NCBI RefSeq assembly: GCF_014190915.1
Contig: NZ_JACHVU010000010.1
Span: forward strand, 25,627-89,626
Direction: 5' to 3'
Source of the DNA: Mycolicibacterium iranicum
GTDB lineage: Bacteria > Actinomycetota > Actinomycetes > Mycobacteriales > Mycobacteriaceae
DNA: 64,000 bases
Part shown: positions 19,458-27,760 of the stretch, one piece after another
How positions within the stretch are numbered: position 1 is the first letter of the stretch
Layout of the letters: each line of letters opens with the position of its first letter
Notes under the pieces: model-generated
Seen by the model: only the letters and a program-made list of their open reading frames with translations
Databases searched by the model: none
What the model was told of the DNA's origin: nothing
Position numbers and translations under genes: made by a program

Positions 19458-21167
19458 TCAGCAGCATTTCTTGGTGCTTCGTTCCGCCAGATGCGTGTGT
19501 TCGGAACCGTCGGCGCCTCTGATCGCGGCGAGGAATTCGTCCAGATCGATCCGGCGGCCGCCCAGCCAGGTACCCGTCACCTTCACGCTGTCGATCAGCG
19601 ACGCAGGGTCGACCTCCCACGGGTCGGCGGTCAGCTCGACGAAGTCGGCCAGCTTGTCCACCTCGATCGAGCCCACCAGGTGCTCGCGCCGCAGAGTCCG
19701 CGCCGCATCGAGGGTCTGGGCGCGCCAGGCCTGACCCAGCGTGATGGCCTGATCGGGTCCGTGTACCCCGCCGTCGCGGGTACGTCGGGTGACGGTGGTG
19801 GCGATGTTCACCACCGGCGTCGGCGGCGAGACCGAGCCATCGTTGTGCAGGGACACGCACGCACCGGATTCCACGGCGTCGTGGAACGCGGCCCAGCGGG
19901 AGCCGTGCTCACTGTCGAAGATCGCGCCGTCGAGCAGATCGCCCCAGTAGTAGTACTGGAACGGCGACATCGACACGTGCACACCGAGGCGTGCGGCGCG
20001 GTCGAAGTGCTTCCGCGTGCCCGCGCCACAGTGTTCGAGGCGCCACCGATGGTCGGTGCCGAGCAGACCGTGCCGGGTCAGGGCGTCCTCGTAGGCGTCC
20101 AGTGCGAGGTCGAGGGCCAGGTCGCCGTTGGCGTGGAACGCCATCTGCCATCCGGCGGGCGCGGCGCGGTCGAGGATGGCGTCGAGCTGTTCGCGGCTGT
20201 AGTTCATCGAGTCCGCCCCACCGGCCGTCGCCGGGTTGATTCCCGCAGTGCGGGTGACCTCGGTGTCCAGATACGGGAACGAGATCGCGATGTTGCCGAC
20301 CCACGGTGAACCGTCGGTCCAGAGCTTCACGCCGGTCTTGGTGAGCCATGAGTCACCGGCAGTGAATGTCGTTGGCTCCGAATAGGTGTCGCTGGTCGAC
20401 ACCTCCCACATGCTGATGCGCAGCGGGCAGGACGGCGCGGCGGCGAGGGCTTCGTAACCGGCGGCGAACTTCGGGTCGTAGGTCATGTCCGACGTGGAGG
20501 TGTAGCCGCCGCGCGACATGAGCGCGAAGTACAGCGCCCCCGACATCAGCGGGTTGCCCAACTGGGCCATCAGCGGCCCGGTCACCGCGGTCAGCACGGC
20601 GAGCTCGAAACCCTGACCGTTCAGCGATCCGTCGGGGTGGCGCCCGAATCGGGACGCGACGGGGTCGGCGGGCGGGTCCGTGTCCCACCCGCGGCTGCGG
20701 ATCAGCGCGGAGTTGAAATACACCCCGTGACCGGAGTTGTCGGTCACCACCACGACGCGGTCACCGAAGATCGCGTCGAGCTCGGCCGCGTCGGGCGCCG
20801 GATGACGGTGCAGCAGTGCGTCGAATCCGGCGAACAGCAGCGGGGTGGTGGGATCGCTGCCGGCGATCGTGTCGGCGAAGACGCTCTGCACGTCGGCCCA
20901 TGTCGGGCAGTCCCACGGCGCGATCGATCGGGCGGGAGCCTGGGTGGCCACCCCGCTGATCAGCGGATGACTGTGTGGTTCAACGAAACCGGGCGCAAGC
21001 GCGGCGGCGCCGGTGTCGACGACCTCTCCGCTTGGCAGTGCCGCGCGGCAGTCATCGAGGCTGCCCACCGCGACGATCCTGCCGTCCGAGACCGCGACGG
21101 CGCGGGCGCGTGGTGCGGCGTCGTCCATCGTGATGATCGTCTGTGCGGTCAGGATCACGTCACCCAT
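19458..21167 (-). CDS. amidohydrolase family protein (YtcJ-like)
   Basis: A metal-dependent hydrolase of about 569 residues. The strand-1 metal motif is GFVEPHSHPL near residue 68; later come FHANGDLALDLALDAYE, WRLEHCGAG and SLHNDGSVSPP with the late aspartate. These are the landmarks of the YtcJ-like branch of the amidohydrolase superfamily, most of which have no proven substrate. No signal peptide is seen, so it is cytosolic. ATG at 21167 is chosen; a GTG at 21173 is also possible. The gene is convergent with the keto-acid decarboxylase gene and they nearly touch. A second, secreted paralogue lies at 54668-56479. Confidence 0.9.
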   Translation of the reverse strand: MGDVILTAQTIITMDDAAPRARAVAVSDGRIVAVGSLDDCRAALPSGEVVDTGAAALAPGFVEPHSHPLISGVATQAPARSIAPWDCPTWADVQSVFADTIAGSDPTTPLLFAGFDALLHRHPAPDAAELDAIFGDRVVVVTDNSGHGVYFNSALIRSRGWDTDPPADPVASRFGRHPDGSLNGQGFELAVLTAVTGPLMAQLGNPLMSGALYFALMSRGGYTSTSDMTYDPKFAAGYEALAAAPSCPLRISMWEVSTSDTYSEPTTFTAGDSWLTKTGVKLWTDGSPWVGNIAISFPYLDTEVTRTAGINPATAGGADSMNYSREQLDAILDRAAPAGWQMAFHANGDLALDLALDAYEDALTRHGLLGTDHRWRLEHCGAGTRKHFDRAARLGVHVSMSPFQYYYWGDLLDGAIFDSEHGSRWAAFHDAVESGACVSLHNDGSVSPPTPVVNIATTVTRRTRDGGVHGPDQAITLGQAWRAQTLDAARTLRREHLVGSIEVDKLADFVELTADPWEVDPASLIDSVKVTGTWLGGRRIDLDEFLAAIRGADGSEHTHLAERSTKKCC

Positions 21168-21231
21168 GGGCACAGTGTGTCATCGCAACCTCGCCGCAAC
21201 CGGGCGAATCGTGCTGTGAGACGCTGCCGGG

Positions 21232-22185
21232 GTGTTTGCTCGAGCAATGGGCATCGCCGCAGGCGCGGTGGCCGACCTCCTGTTCGGTGACCCGAGGCGG
21301 GGTCACCCGGTGGCCGTATTCGGCACCGGTGCAGCCGCTGTGGAACGCCGCACCTACCGCGACGACCGGGTGGCCGGGATCCTGCACTCCGCGGGGCTGC
21401 TGACTGCCGTCGGCCTGTTCGGCGCCATGGCGGAGAGGGCTGGTCGCCGGCGCGGCGCGGCGTCGGAAGCGGCAGCGGTCGCGGCAGCGGTGTTCGTCGC
21501 CTCGGGCGGGACGACACTGTGCCGCACCGGGGAGCAGATGGTGGCTCTGCTGCGCGCCGACGATGTCGAGGGGGCCCGGCGCCTGCTGCCGTCGCTGTGT
21601 GGACGCGACCCGTCAGCGCTGGACGGGCCGGGGCTGACCCGCGCCGCACTGGAGTCCATCGCCGAGAACACCTCCGACGCACAGATCGGCCCGCTGGTGT
21701 GGGTCGCAGTCGGTGGTGTGCCAGCGGCACTCGTCTACCGCGCCGCCAACACCCTCGACGCGATGATCGGGCGCCGTTCGCCGCGCTATCTGCGCTTCGG
21801 TTGGGCGGCAGCCAGATTCGACGATCTGGTCAACCTGATGCCGGCGCGGCTGACGGGACTACTGGTCGTCGTCGGCGCCCCCGCGGTGGGAGGCTCGCCG
21901 GCCGGAGCATGGCGGGCGTGGCGGCGCGATGCGGCGAAACATCCGAGCCCGAATGCCGGCGTCGCGGAAGCGTCGTTCGCCGGCGCGCTCGGAGTGCGCC
22001 TCGGCGGACCCACGCAGTACGCCCACGAGTTGGAGATCCGTCCGACGCTCGGCGACGGGCGAGATCCCGGCGTCGAGGACCTGGCGCGCGCCGTCCGGCT
22101 CTCGCGGGTTGTCCAGGTGCTGGCGGCGATCGCCGCGGTCAGCGTCGCTTCCCGTACCGGTCGGCGAGCTTCTGCTCGGTGGTGA
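21232..22185 (+). CDS. cobD: adenosylcobinamide-phosphate synthase CobD/CbiB
   Basis: CobD joins aminopropanol (or its phosphate) to adenosylcobyric acid in the membrane-bound late part of cobalamin synthesis. The 317-residue protein has the family opening AGAVADLLFGDPRRGHPVAVFG, then ALESIAENTSDAQIGPLVWVA and YRAANTLDAMIGRRSPRY, with several hydrophobic segments. The start is a GTG; an ATG five codons later is possible. Its 3' end overlaps the convergent SURF1 gene by 47 bp. With the CobC-like domain of the RNase H fusion (26078-27136) it hints at cobalamin capacity, although most cob genes are not in this window. Confidence 0.95.
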   Translation: MFARAMGIAAGAVADLLFGDPRRGHPVAVFGTGAAAVERRTYRDDRVAGILHSAGLLTAVGLFGAMAERAGRRRGAASEAAAVAAAVFVASGGTTLCRTGEQMVALLRADDVEGARRLLPSLCGRDPSALDGPGLTRAALESIAENTSDAQIGPLVWVAVGGVPAALVYRAANTLDAMIGRRSPRYLRFGWAAARFDDLVNLMPARLTGLLVVVGAPAVGGSPAGAWRAWRRDAAKHPSPNAGVAEASFAGALGVRLGGPTQYAHELEIRPTLGDGRDPGVEDLARAVRLSRVVQVLAAIAAVSVASRTGRRASARW

Positions 22186-22975
22186 GCGGTGCGGCGGACG
22201 CATCGTCGGTGTCGGCCGCCGCAGCCGCAGCCGCGGCCTTCTCGCGTCGGCGGACCTGGATCTCCGAGTACACGAAGTAGCCCACACCGATCGGGGCGAT
22301 GATCCCGAACGCGATCCACTGGATGCCGTAGGACAGGAACGGCCCGGCGTCGAGGTGGGGGAGCGGGATCGTGCCGAGCCCGCCGGGCTGGCCGTCGACG
22401 AGCTGGAGATAGGACCCCGCCAGCGGAACTCCGGTCAGCGCGGAGATCTGCTCGATGTTGATCGAGTACACCTGCTGCACGCCGTCGGCGTCGAACGGGG
22501 CCTTCCCGGCGAGGCCTTCGGAATCCCGCAGCCGCGCCGTGATCGTCACCGGTCCGGTCGGGACCGCGTCGATGGGCGGGACCGCCGAACCCTCGACCGG
22601 GCGCACGTAACCGCGGTCGACGAGCACCGTGGGGCCGCCGTCCACCGCGAACGGCACGAGCACCTCGAAGGCGGGATCGCCGTCGATCAACCGCAGCCGC
22701 GCCAGGACCTGTACGTCGGGCACATAGCGCCCCGTCGCCGTCACCCGCTGCCACTGCTCCTGCGGCGCCGACGAATCCTGCTGCGGCAGAACAGACGTGA
22801 CCGGCACCGGGTCGGCATCCAACGATCGCGAGATCTGGGCGTTCTCCCGCGAGGTCTTGGTGTTCTTGCCCAGCTGCCACGGTGCCAGCACCGTGAAACA
22901 CAGGTAGGCGAACGCGAGTACGACGACGAACAGCGCCAGCCATTGCGGCCGCAGCAGAAAAGCCCAGCGCCGCAT
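22139..22975 (-). CDS. SURF1 family cytochrome oxidase biogenesis protein
   Basis: A 278-residue membrane protein of the SURF1 family, needed for heme a insertion or assembly of cytochrome c oxidase. It has one transmembrane helix near each end, around LALFVVVLAFAYLCFTVLAP followed by WQLGKN, and around WIAFGIIAPIGVGYFVYSEI. Between them is an external domain with GRYVPDVQVLARLR and VLVDRGYVRPVEG. The charged Ala-rich tail after the second helix is longer than in many homologues. It starts 2 bp after ptpA, as in the Rv2235-Rv2234 pair, and overlaps cobD at its end. Confidence 0.94.
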   Translation of the reverse strand: MRRWAFLLRPQWLALFVVVLAFAYLCFTVLAPWQLGKNTKTSRENAQISRSLDADPVPVTSVLPQQDSSAPQEQWQRVTATGRYVPDVQVLARLRLIDGDPAFEVLVPFAVDGGPTVLVDRGYVRPVEGSAVPPIDAVPTGPVTITARLRDSEGLAGKAPFDADGVQQVYSINIEQISALTGVPLAGSYLQLVDGQPGGLGTIPLPHLDAGPFLSYGIQWIAFGIIAPIGVGYFVYSEIQVRRREKAAAAAAAADTDDASAAPLTTEQKLADRYGKRR

Positions 22976-22977
22976 CG

Positions 22978-23472
22978 TCAGCCGGCCCGTCCGATGTCGG
23001 CGAGCCGCTCGTCGACCCAGCCGTGCAGGCCGGGCAGCGCCGCGTCGATAACCGAGTAGGTCTCCTCGAAGTCGTCCTGGGTTCCGTAGTAGGGGTCTTC
23101 GACGTCGAGAACGTGCGCGCCGGATCTGGGATCGAACGAGCGCAGCATCCGCAGACGTTCGGCGGGCACGCCCATGTGCTGCAGCATGCGCAGGTGGTTG
23201 CGTCCGAGGGCGACGATGAGGTCTGCGGCGAGATGGTCGTCGCCGATCTGCGCGGCACGGTGCTCGGTCGGGTAGCCGTGGGCCCGCAGGGTGTGGCCCG
23301 CCCGCCGGTCCGCCGGTTCACCCTCGTGCCAGTGGCCCGTCCCGGCGCTGGTGACGCGCACCACGTCGGAGAGTCCGCGTTCACTGATCTGGTGGGCGAA
23401 CATCTTCTCGGCCATCGGGCTGCGGCAGATGTTGCCCGAGCAGATGAAGGTCACGTGCAGAAGTTCAGACAC
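22978..23472 (-). CDS. ptpA: low-molecular-weight protein tyrosine phosphatase PtpA
   Basis: A 164-residue phosphatase. The P-loop FICSGNICRSPMAEKM places the nucleophile at Cys11 and the phosphate-binding arginine at Arg17. The general acid Asp126 lies in VEDPYYG, with Tyr128 and Tyr129 after it, the same numbering as in M. tuberculosis PtpA, where those tyrosines are phosphorylated by PtkA. In pathogens PtpA is secreted into the macrophage; in an environmental species the role is open. The GTG at 23472 gives this numbering and overlaps the ptkA 3' end by 8 bp, so ptkA and ptpA are translated together. Confidence 0.97.
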   Translation of the reverse strand: MSELLHVTFICSGNICRSPMAEKMFAHQISERGLSDVVRVTSAGTGHWHEGEPADRRAGHTLRAHGYPTEHRAAQIGDDHLAADLIVALGRNHLRMLQHMGVPAERLRMLRSFDPRSGAHVLDVEDPYYGTQDDFEETYSVIDAALPGLHGWVDERLADIGRAG

Positions 23473-24160
23473 CGAGCACCTCGCGCAGTTCCTGCACGGT
23501 CGCGACATGGGCGAGTGCCCCGCCGTCGCCGTCGGCGAAGTCGCGGTGGCCGTAGCCCCAGCCCACGACGATCGTGCCGACCCCGTGCGCGGCGGCGCCT
23601 TCGACGTCGTGCGAGCGGTCCCCGATCATCAGGATCCGCTGCGGAAGCGGCGCCAGGCAGCTCAGCGCGTGCGCGACCACGTCGGCCTTGGCCGAGCGGA
23701 CGCCGTCCGTGCTCGCGCCGGCGATGACCTCGAAGCAGCCGTCCAGGTCGAAGTGGGCGAGGATGCGTTGCGCGGTGGGTTCGGCCTTGGAGGTCGCCAC
23801 CGCCAACCGGACACCGCCGGCCCGCAGGTCGTCCAGCAGGCCGGGGATGCCGTCGAACGGGCGGTTCATCGACCATCCGCGGGCGGTGTAGTCGGCGCGG
23901 TAGGCCGCAATCGCGGCGTCCGCGCAGCTCCCGAGACCCATCTGCTGCAGGGTGACGTGCATCGGCGGTCCGACGATGCGGCTGACGAGGTCACCCTCGG
24001 GGACGGGCGCACCGACGGTCTCCAAAGCGTGACGGAAGCTGGCGACGATGCCCTCGGCCGAATCGGTCAGGGTGCCGTCGAGGTCGAAGAGCACCAGATC
24101 GCCACGGCCGACCGGGGCGACGCGGCGGGTGCTGTCCAGCATGTCTGTCACAGCGTCCAT
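23465..24160 (-). CDS. ptkA: HAD-superfamily protein, PtkA homologue
   Basis: A 231-residue haloacid-dehalogenase-fold protein. Motif I is LVLFDLDGTLTDS near residue 22, motif II lies in VRLAVATSKAEPTA, and motif III/IV is RILMIGDRSHDVEGAAAHG, with a helical cap between. By sequence alone it would be called a phosphoglycolate-type phosphatase; its place directly before ptpA matches M. tuberculosis PtkA, reported as a tyrosine kinase acting on PtpA. The ATG at 24160 gives a short leader; a longer upstream reading would overlap the divergent NIF3 gene and is less likely. Confidence 0.92.
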   Translation of the reverse strand: MDAVTDMLDSTRRVAPVGRGDLVLFDLDGTLTDSAEGIVASFRHALETVGAPVPEGDLVSRIVGPPMHVTLQQMGLGSCADAAIAAYRADYTARGWSMNRPFDGIPGLLDDLRAGGVRLAVATSKAEPTAQRILAHFDLDGCFEVIAGASTDGVRSAKADVVAHALSCLAPLPQRILMIGDRSHDVEGAAAHGVGTIVVGWGYGHRDFADGDGGALAHVATVQELREVLGV

Positions 24161-24217
24161 TGTCCCTGAGACGGGTGGCTGCCTCGTCCGCAGGCCCGCG
24201 AGCACTACTGTCGTGAT

Positions 24218-25342
24218 GTGGCAGACGTCCGGCTGGTCGACATCATCGACGTGCTCGAGGCCGCCTACCCACCGCGCCTGGCCGAGAGCTGGGATTCCGT
24301 CGGGCTGGTGTGCGGCGACCCGGCCGAACCGGTCGAATCGGTCACGGTCGCCGTCGACGCCACCGCCGACGTTGTGGCACAGGTGCCCGAGCGCGGGCTG
24401 CTGCTGGCGCACCATCCGTTGCTGCTGCGCGGTGTGGACACCGTGTCGGCCGGAACCGCCAAGGGCGCCCTGATCCACTCGCTGATCCGCACCGGACGGG
24501 CCCTGTTCACCGCGCACACCAACGCCGACAGTGCGTCGCCGGGGGTCTCCGATGCGCTGGCCGAGGCGCTCGGCCTGGAGGTGACCGGCGTGCTGTCACC
24601 CGCGAAGGCGCGACCGAATCTGGACAAGTGGGTCGTGTTCGTCCCGGTCGAGGACGTCGACGCGGTGCGGTCGGCGATGTTCGACGCGGGGGCCGGCCGG
24701 CTCGGGGACTACTCGCAGTGCAGCTGGAGCGTGACCGGCGGCGGACAGTTCCTTCCCGGCGACGGCGCCTCGCCGGCCATCGGCTCCGTCGGCACCGTCG
24801 AGCACGTCACCGAGGACCGGGTGGAGATGGTGGCCCCCGCAGGGGCGCGCGCAGCGGTGCTGGCCGCCCTGCGCCACGCCCACCCGTACGAGGAACCGGC
24901 CTACGACATCCTGGCCCTGCAAGCCCCGCCGGGCGACGTCGGCCTCGGTCGTATCGGAACCCTGTCCGAACCGGAACCGTTGGCCTCGTTCGTATCCCGG
25001 GTGCGTCGTGCGCTGCCCGCGACCTCCTGGGGGGTCCGGGCCTCCGGCGATCCGGAGGCGACGGTGTCGCGCGTCGCGGTGTGCGGCGGTGCGGGGGATT
25101 CCTTCCTCACCGACGTGGCCGCCGCCGGGGTGCAGGCCTACGTGACCGCCGATCTGCGGCACCACCCCGCCGACGAGCACCGCCGCGTCTCGGACGTCGC
25201 GCTGGTCGACGTGGCGCACTGGGCCAGTGAACACCCGTGGTGCGGGCAGGCGGCGTCGCTGTTGCGCCGCCACTTCGGCGCCGCGTTGCCGGTCACCGTC
25301 TCCGAAGTGCGCACAGACCCATGGAATGTCGAGGAGTGCTGA
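24218..25342 (+). CDS. NIF3/DUF34 family metal-binding protein
   Basis: A 374-residue protein of the Nif3 (YbgI/YqfO) family. The N-terminal half has GLLLAHHPLLLRG near residue 62 and FTAHTNADSASPG, two of the histidine sites that hold a di-metal centre; the C-terminal half has TADLRHHPADEHRR and VDVAHWASE. The middle insert with YSQCSWSVTGGGQF and HPYEEPAYD is the PII-like domain of the longer members. GTP cyclohydrolase-like and metal-insertion roles have been proposed for the family; none is proven. It is the first of three tightly spaced genes (1-bp gap, then 4-bp overlap). Confidence 0.93.
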   Translation: MADVRLVDIIDVLEAAYPPRLAESWDSVGLVCGDPAEPVESVTVAVDATADVVAQVPERGLLLAHHPLLLRGVDTVSAGTAKGALIHSLIRTGRALFTAHTNADSASPGVSDALAEALGLEVTGVLSPAKARPNLDKWVVFVPVEDVDAVRSAMFDAGAGRLGDYSQCSWSVTGGGQFLPGDGASPAIGSVGTVEHVTEDRVEMVAPAGARAAVLAALRHAHPYEEPAYDILALQAPPGDVGLGRIGTLSEPEPLASFVSRVRRALPATSWGVRASGDPEATVSRVAVCGGAGDSFLTDVAAAGVQAYVTADLRHHPADEHRRVSDVALVDVAHWASEHPWCGQAASLLRRHFGAALPVTVSEVRTDPWNVEEC

Positions 25343-25343
25343 C

Positions 25344-26081
25344 ATGAAAGCCGCCGTGGCACAACAGCAGATGCTGGCCGAGCTGGCCGAGCTGGATGCC
25401 GAGATCAGCCGGGTCGAGCACCGGACGAAGAACCTGCCCGAGCAGAAGACGGTGGAGGAGGCGCAGGCCGCGCACCGCGAAGCCGAGGACCGCCTCGCCG
25501 CGCTGCAGATCGCCCTGGACGACATCGACGGCCAGGTGGCGAAGTTCGAGACCGAGATCGACGGGGTGCGGCAGCGGGAGGACCGCGACCGCGCGCTGCT
25601 GGAGGGTGGAACGGTGGATGCCAAGCAGCTCACCGACCTTCAGCACGAACTCGAGACCTTGCAGCGGCGCCAGGCCAGCCTGGAGGACGCCCAGCTGGAG
25701 GTCATGGAGAAGCGCGAGGAGCTGGCCGCCCAGCAGGCCGAGGCGCGCGCCCGCATCGAGGAGCTGCAGACCGTGCTGGCCGACGCGCAGCGGGCCTGCG
25801 ATGACGCCCGCGCCGAGCTCGCCCGCACCAGGGACCACTCGGTGGCGCGTCGCGCCGAGCTGGCCGGAACCATCGACGAGGCCCTGGTGACGCTCTACGA
25901 GCGGCAGCGGGCCCGCGGCGGGGTCGGCGCCGCGGTGCTGCAGGGCCGGCGGTGCGGCGCCTGCCGGCTGGAGATCGACCGCGGCGAGTCGGCACGGATC
26001 GCGGCCGCCGCGGACGACGACGTGCTGCGGTGCCCGGAGTGTTCGGCGATCCTGCTGCGCGTCAAAGGGTTTCGGGCGTGA
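25344..26081 (+). CDS. coiled-coil protein with C-terminal C4 zinc ribbon, Rv2229c-like
   Basis: A 245-residue protein. Residues 1-190 are an almost unbroken heptad-rich coiled coil full of Glu, Gln, Arg and Ala (for example LQHELETLQRRQASLEDAQL). The C-terminus is a zinc ribbon with GRRCGACRLEI and LRCPECSAILLR, two C-x-x-C pairs. This matches the bacterial family with a zf-RING_7 domain, structurally known but of uncertain role; binding to nucleic acid or protein partners is a fair guess. It lies between NIF3 and the RNase H/CobC gene with almost no spacing, an order kept across mycobacteria. Confidence 0.92.
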   Translation: MKAAVAQQQMLAELAELDAEISRVEHRTKNLPEQKTVEEAQAAHREAEDRLAALQIALDDIDGQVAKFETEIDGVRQREDRDRALLEGGTVDAKQLTDLQHELETLQRRQASLEDAQLEVMEKREELAAQQAEARARIEELQTVLADAQRACDDARAELARTRDHSVARRAELAGTIDEALVTLYERQRARGGVGAAVLQGRRCGACRLEIDRGESARIAAAADDDVLRCPECSAILLRVKGFRA

Positions 26082-27136
26082 AGGTGCTCGTCGAGGCCGA
26101 CGGGGGTTCACGCGGAAACCCCGGACCGGCCGGATACGGCGCGGTTGTGTGGTCGGCCGACCGCGGGTCGGTGCTCGCCGAGGCGAAGTCGGCGATCGGC
26201 ACCGCCACCAACAACGTCGCCGAGTACCGCGGGTTGATCGCGGGCCTGGAAGCCGCGGCGCGGCTGGGCGCCACCGACGTCGAGGTGCTGATGGACTCGA
26301 AGCTGGTGGTGGAGCAGATGTCGGGCCGCTGGCGCGTCAAGCACCCGGATCTGACGCCGCTGAACCAGACCGCCCGCGACCTTGCCCGCAGATTCGAGCG
26401 GATCTCCTATGCGTGGATTCCGCGCGCGCAGAACGGCGTCGCCGACCGGCTGGCGAACGAGGCGATGGACGGCGCGAGCACGACCGAGGTGGTCACCAAC
26501 CCCGCGGGGTGGACGGGCGCCCAGGGTGCGCCGACGAAGCTGCTGCTGTTGCGCCACGGTCAGACGGCCCTGTCGGTGGAGCGCCGCTACTCCGGACGGG
26601 GCAACCCGCCGCTCACCGAGCTCGGTACCCAGCAGGCCGGCGCCGCGGCGCGCTACCTCGGGGACCGGGGTGGGGTCGACGCCGTCCTCGCCTCACCTCT
26701 GCAGCGTGCCCGTGACACCGCCTCGGCCGCCGCGGCCGCGCTCGGACTCGACGTCGTCGTCGACGACGACCTGATCGAGACGGATTTCGGTGCGTGGGAG
26801 GGGCTGACGTTCCGGGAGGCCTCCGAGAAGGACCCCGAGCTGCATCGGCGCTGGCTGCGCGACACGTCGGTGCCGCCCCCGGGCGGGGAGAGCTTCGATG
26901 CGGTCGCGACACGGGTGCGCGGTGCGCTGCAGCGCATCCTGGCCGAGCATGCGGGGCAGACGGTGCTGGTGGTGTCGCACGTGACGCCGATCAAGACCCT
27001 GCTGCGGATGGCGCTCGATGCCGGGCCCGCGATCCTGTACCGCCTGCATCTGGACCTGGCGTCGCTGTCGATCGCGGAGTTCTACCCCGACGGTGCCGCG
27101 TCGGTGCGTCTGGTCAACCAGACGGCCTACCTCTGA
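26078..27136 (+). CDS. bifunctional RNase HI / alpha-ribazole phosphatase-type protein
   Basis: A 352-residue fusion. Residues 1-130 are an RNase HI domain that cuts RNA in RNA:DNA hybrids, beginning VEADGGSRGNPGPAGYGAV with the first catalytic aspartate, then NNVAEYRGLIAGLEAA with the glutamate and LMDSKLVVEQMSG with another aspartate. Residues 150-352 are a histidine phosphatase (CobC-like) domain with LLLRHGQTALSVERRYSG and, later, VLVVSHVTPIKT. This is the Rv2228c architecture. The GTG start overlaps the zinc-ribbon gene by 4 bp, and the stop overlaps the convergent XRE gene by 10 bp. Confidence 0.95.
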   Translation: MKVLVEADGGSRGNPGPAGYGAVVWSADRGSVLAEAKSAIGTATNNVAEYRGLIAGLEAAARLGATDVEVLMDSKLVVEQMSGRWRVKHPDLTPLNQTARDLARRFERISYAWIPRAQNGVADRLANEAMDGASTTEVVTNPAGWTGAQGAPTKLLLLRHGQTALSVERRYSGRGNPPLTELGTQQAGAAARYLGDRGGVDAVLASPLQRARDTASAAAAALGLDVVVDDDLIETDFGAWEGLTFREASEKDPELHRRWLRDTSVPPPGGESFDAVATRVRGALQRILAEHAGQTVLVVSHVTPIKTLLRMALDAGPAILYRLHLDLASLSIAEFYPDGAASVRLVNQTAYL

Positions 27137-27714
27137 TCGGTGTGCAGGTGCACGCGCTCGCCGTGCAACCCGAACAGGGCGATCGCCTCCACCGGTCCGT
27201 CGACCACCCCGAACCAGTGTGGGGTCCATGTTGAGAACTCAACGGCCTCACCGGGTTTGATCGTGAAATCCCGGTCGCCGAGCATCAGTCGCAGTTGTCC
27301 TGACAGCACGTACATCCAGTCGTGGCCCTCGTGGACGGGGAGCTCGTCCGGAGGTGTGCGCCGACGCGCGCTGATGCGGATCTTGTAGGCGTGCAGTCCG
27401 CCGGCGGGGCCCTGCCCGGTCAGCGGCCAGAACGTGATCTGGTTGTGGGTGTGGGACTGCCCACGCACGCGGGGGTCCTCGACGTCGGGCGAGCGCAACA
27501 GCTCGTCGGTGCTGACCGACAGGGCGCCCGCCAGTCGCGGCAGATGGTCCAGCGCGAGCCGCCGCTTCCCGGATTCCAGTCGGCTCAGCGTCGAGATGTC
27601 GATATTCGACCGCGTGGCAACGTCTTCGAGCGTCATGCCGCGCTGGAGTCGTAGGTCGCGCAGCCGCCGGCGGACACGGGCGTCGACCCCCTCGTCGTCC
27701 TCATTTGCCTTCAT
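27127..27714 (-). CDS. XRE-family regulator with cupin sensor domain
   Basis: A 195-residue repressor-type protein. Residues 15-70 are an XRE helix-turn-helix (LQRGMTLEDVATRSNIDISTL, with SRLESGKRRLALDHLPRLA after it). Residues 110-190 form a cupin barrel with VHEGHDWMYVLSGQLRLML and FTIKPGEAVEFSTWTPHWFG. Such HTH-cupin proteins commonly sense a small ligand and control a neighbouring operon. The gene diverges from the reductase-methyltransferase pair with only 46 bp between the starts, so it probably controls them and itself. A palindrome lies over its own start codon. The ATG at 27714 was chosen because the HTH follows at the usual distance. Confidence 0.9.
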   Translation of the reverse strand: MKANEDDEGVDARVRRRLRDLRLQRGMTLEDVATRSNIDISTLSRLESGKRRLALDHLPRLAGALSVSTDELLRSPDVEDPRVRGQSHTHNQITFWPLTGQGPAGGLHAYKIRISARRRTPPDELPVHEGHDWMYVLSGQLRLMLGDRDFTIKPGEAVEFSTWTPHWFGVVDGPVEAIALFGLHGERVHLHTDQR

Positions 27715-27720
27715 GGCAAA
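27704..27720. promoter_or_regulatory. candidate operator of the XRE-cupin regulator
   Basis: A perfect palindrome, TTTGCC-TTCAT-GGCAAA, has 6-bp arms and a 5-bp centre and covers the start codon of the regulator gene. A further TGGCA follows 11 bases downstream in the 46-bp gap to the divergent reductase gene. Position and symmetry fit autoregulation by a dimeric XRE protein; binding is not shown. Confidence 0.4.
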
Positions 27721-27760
27721 ACAGCTTGGCATGTATGAACGTGCGCGGCAAGGTGGGGTC

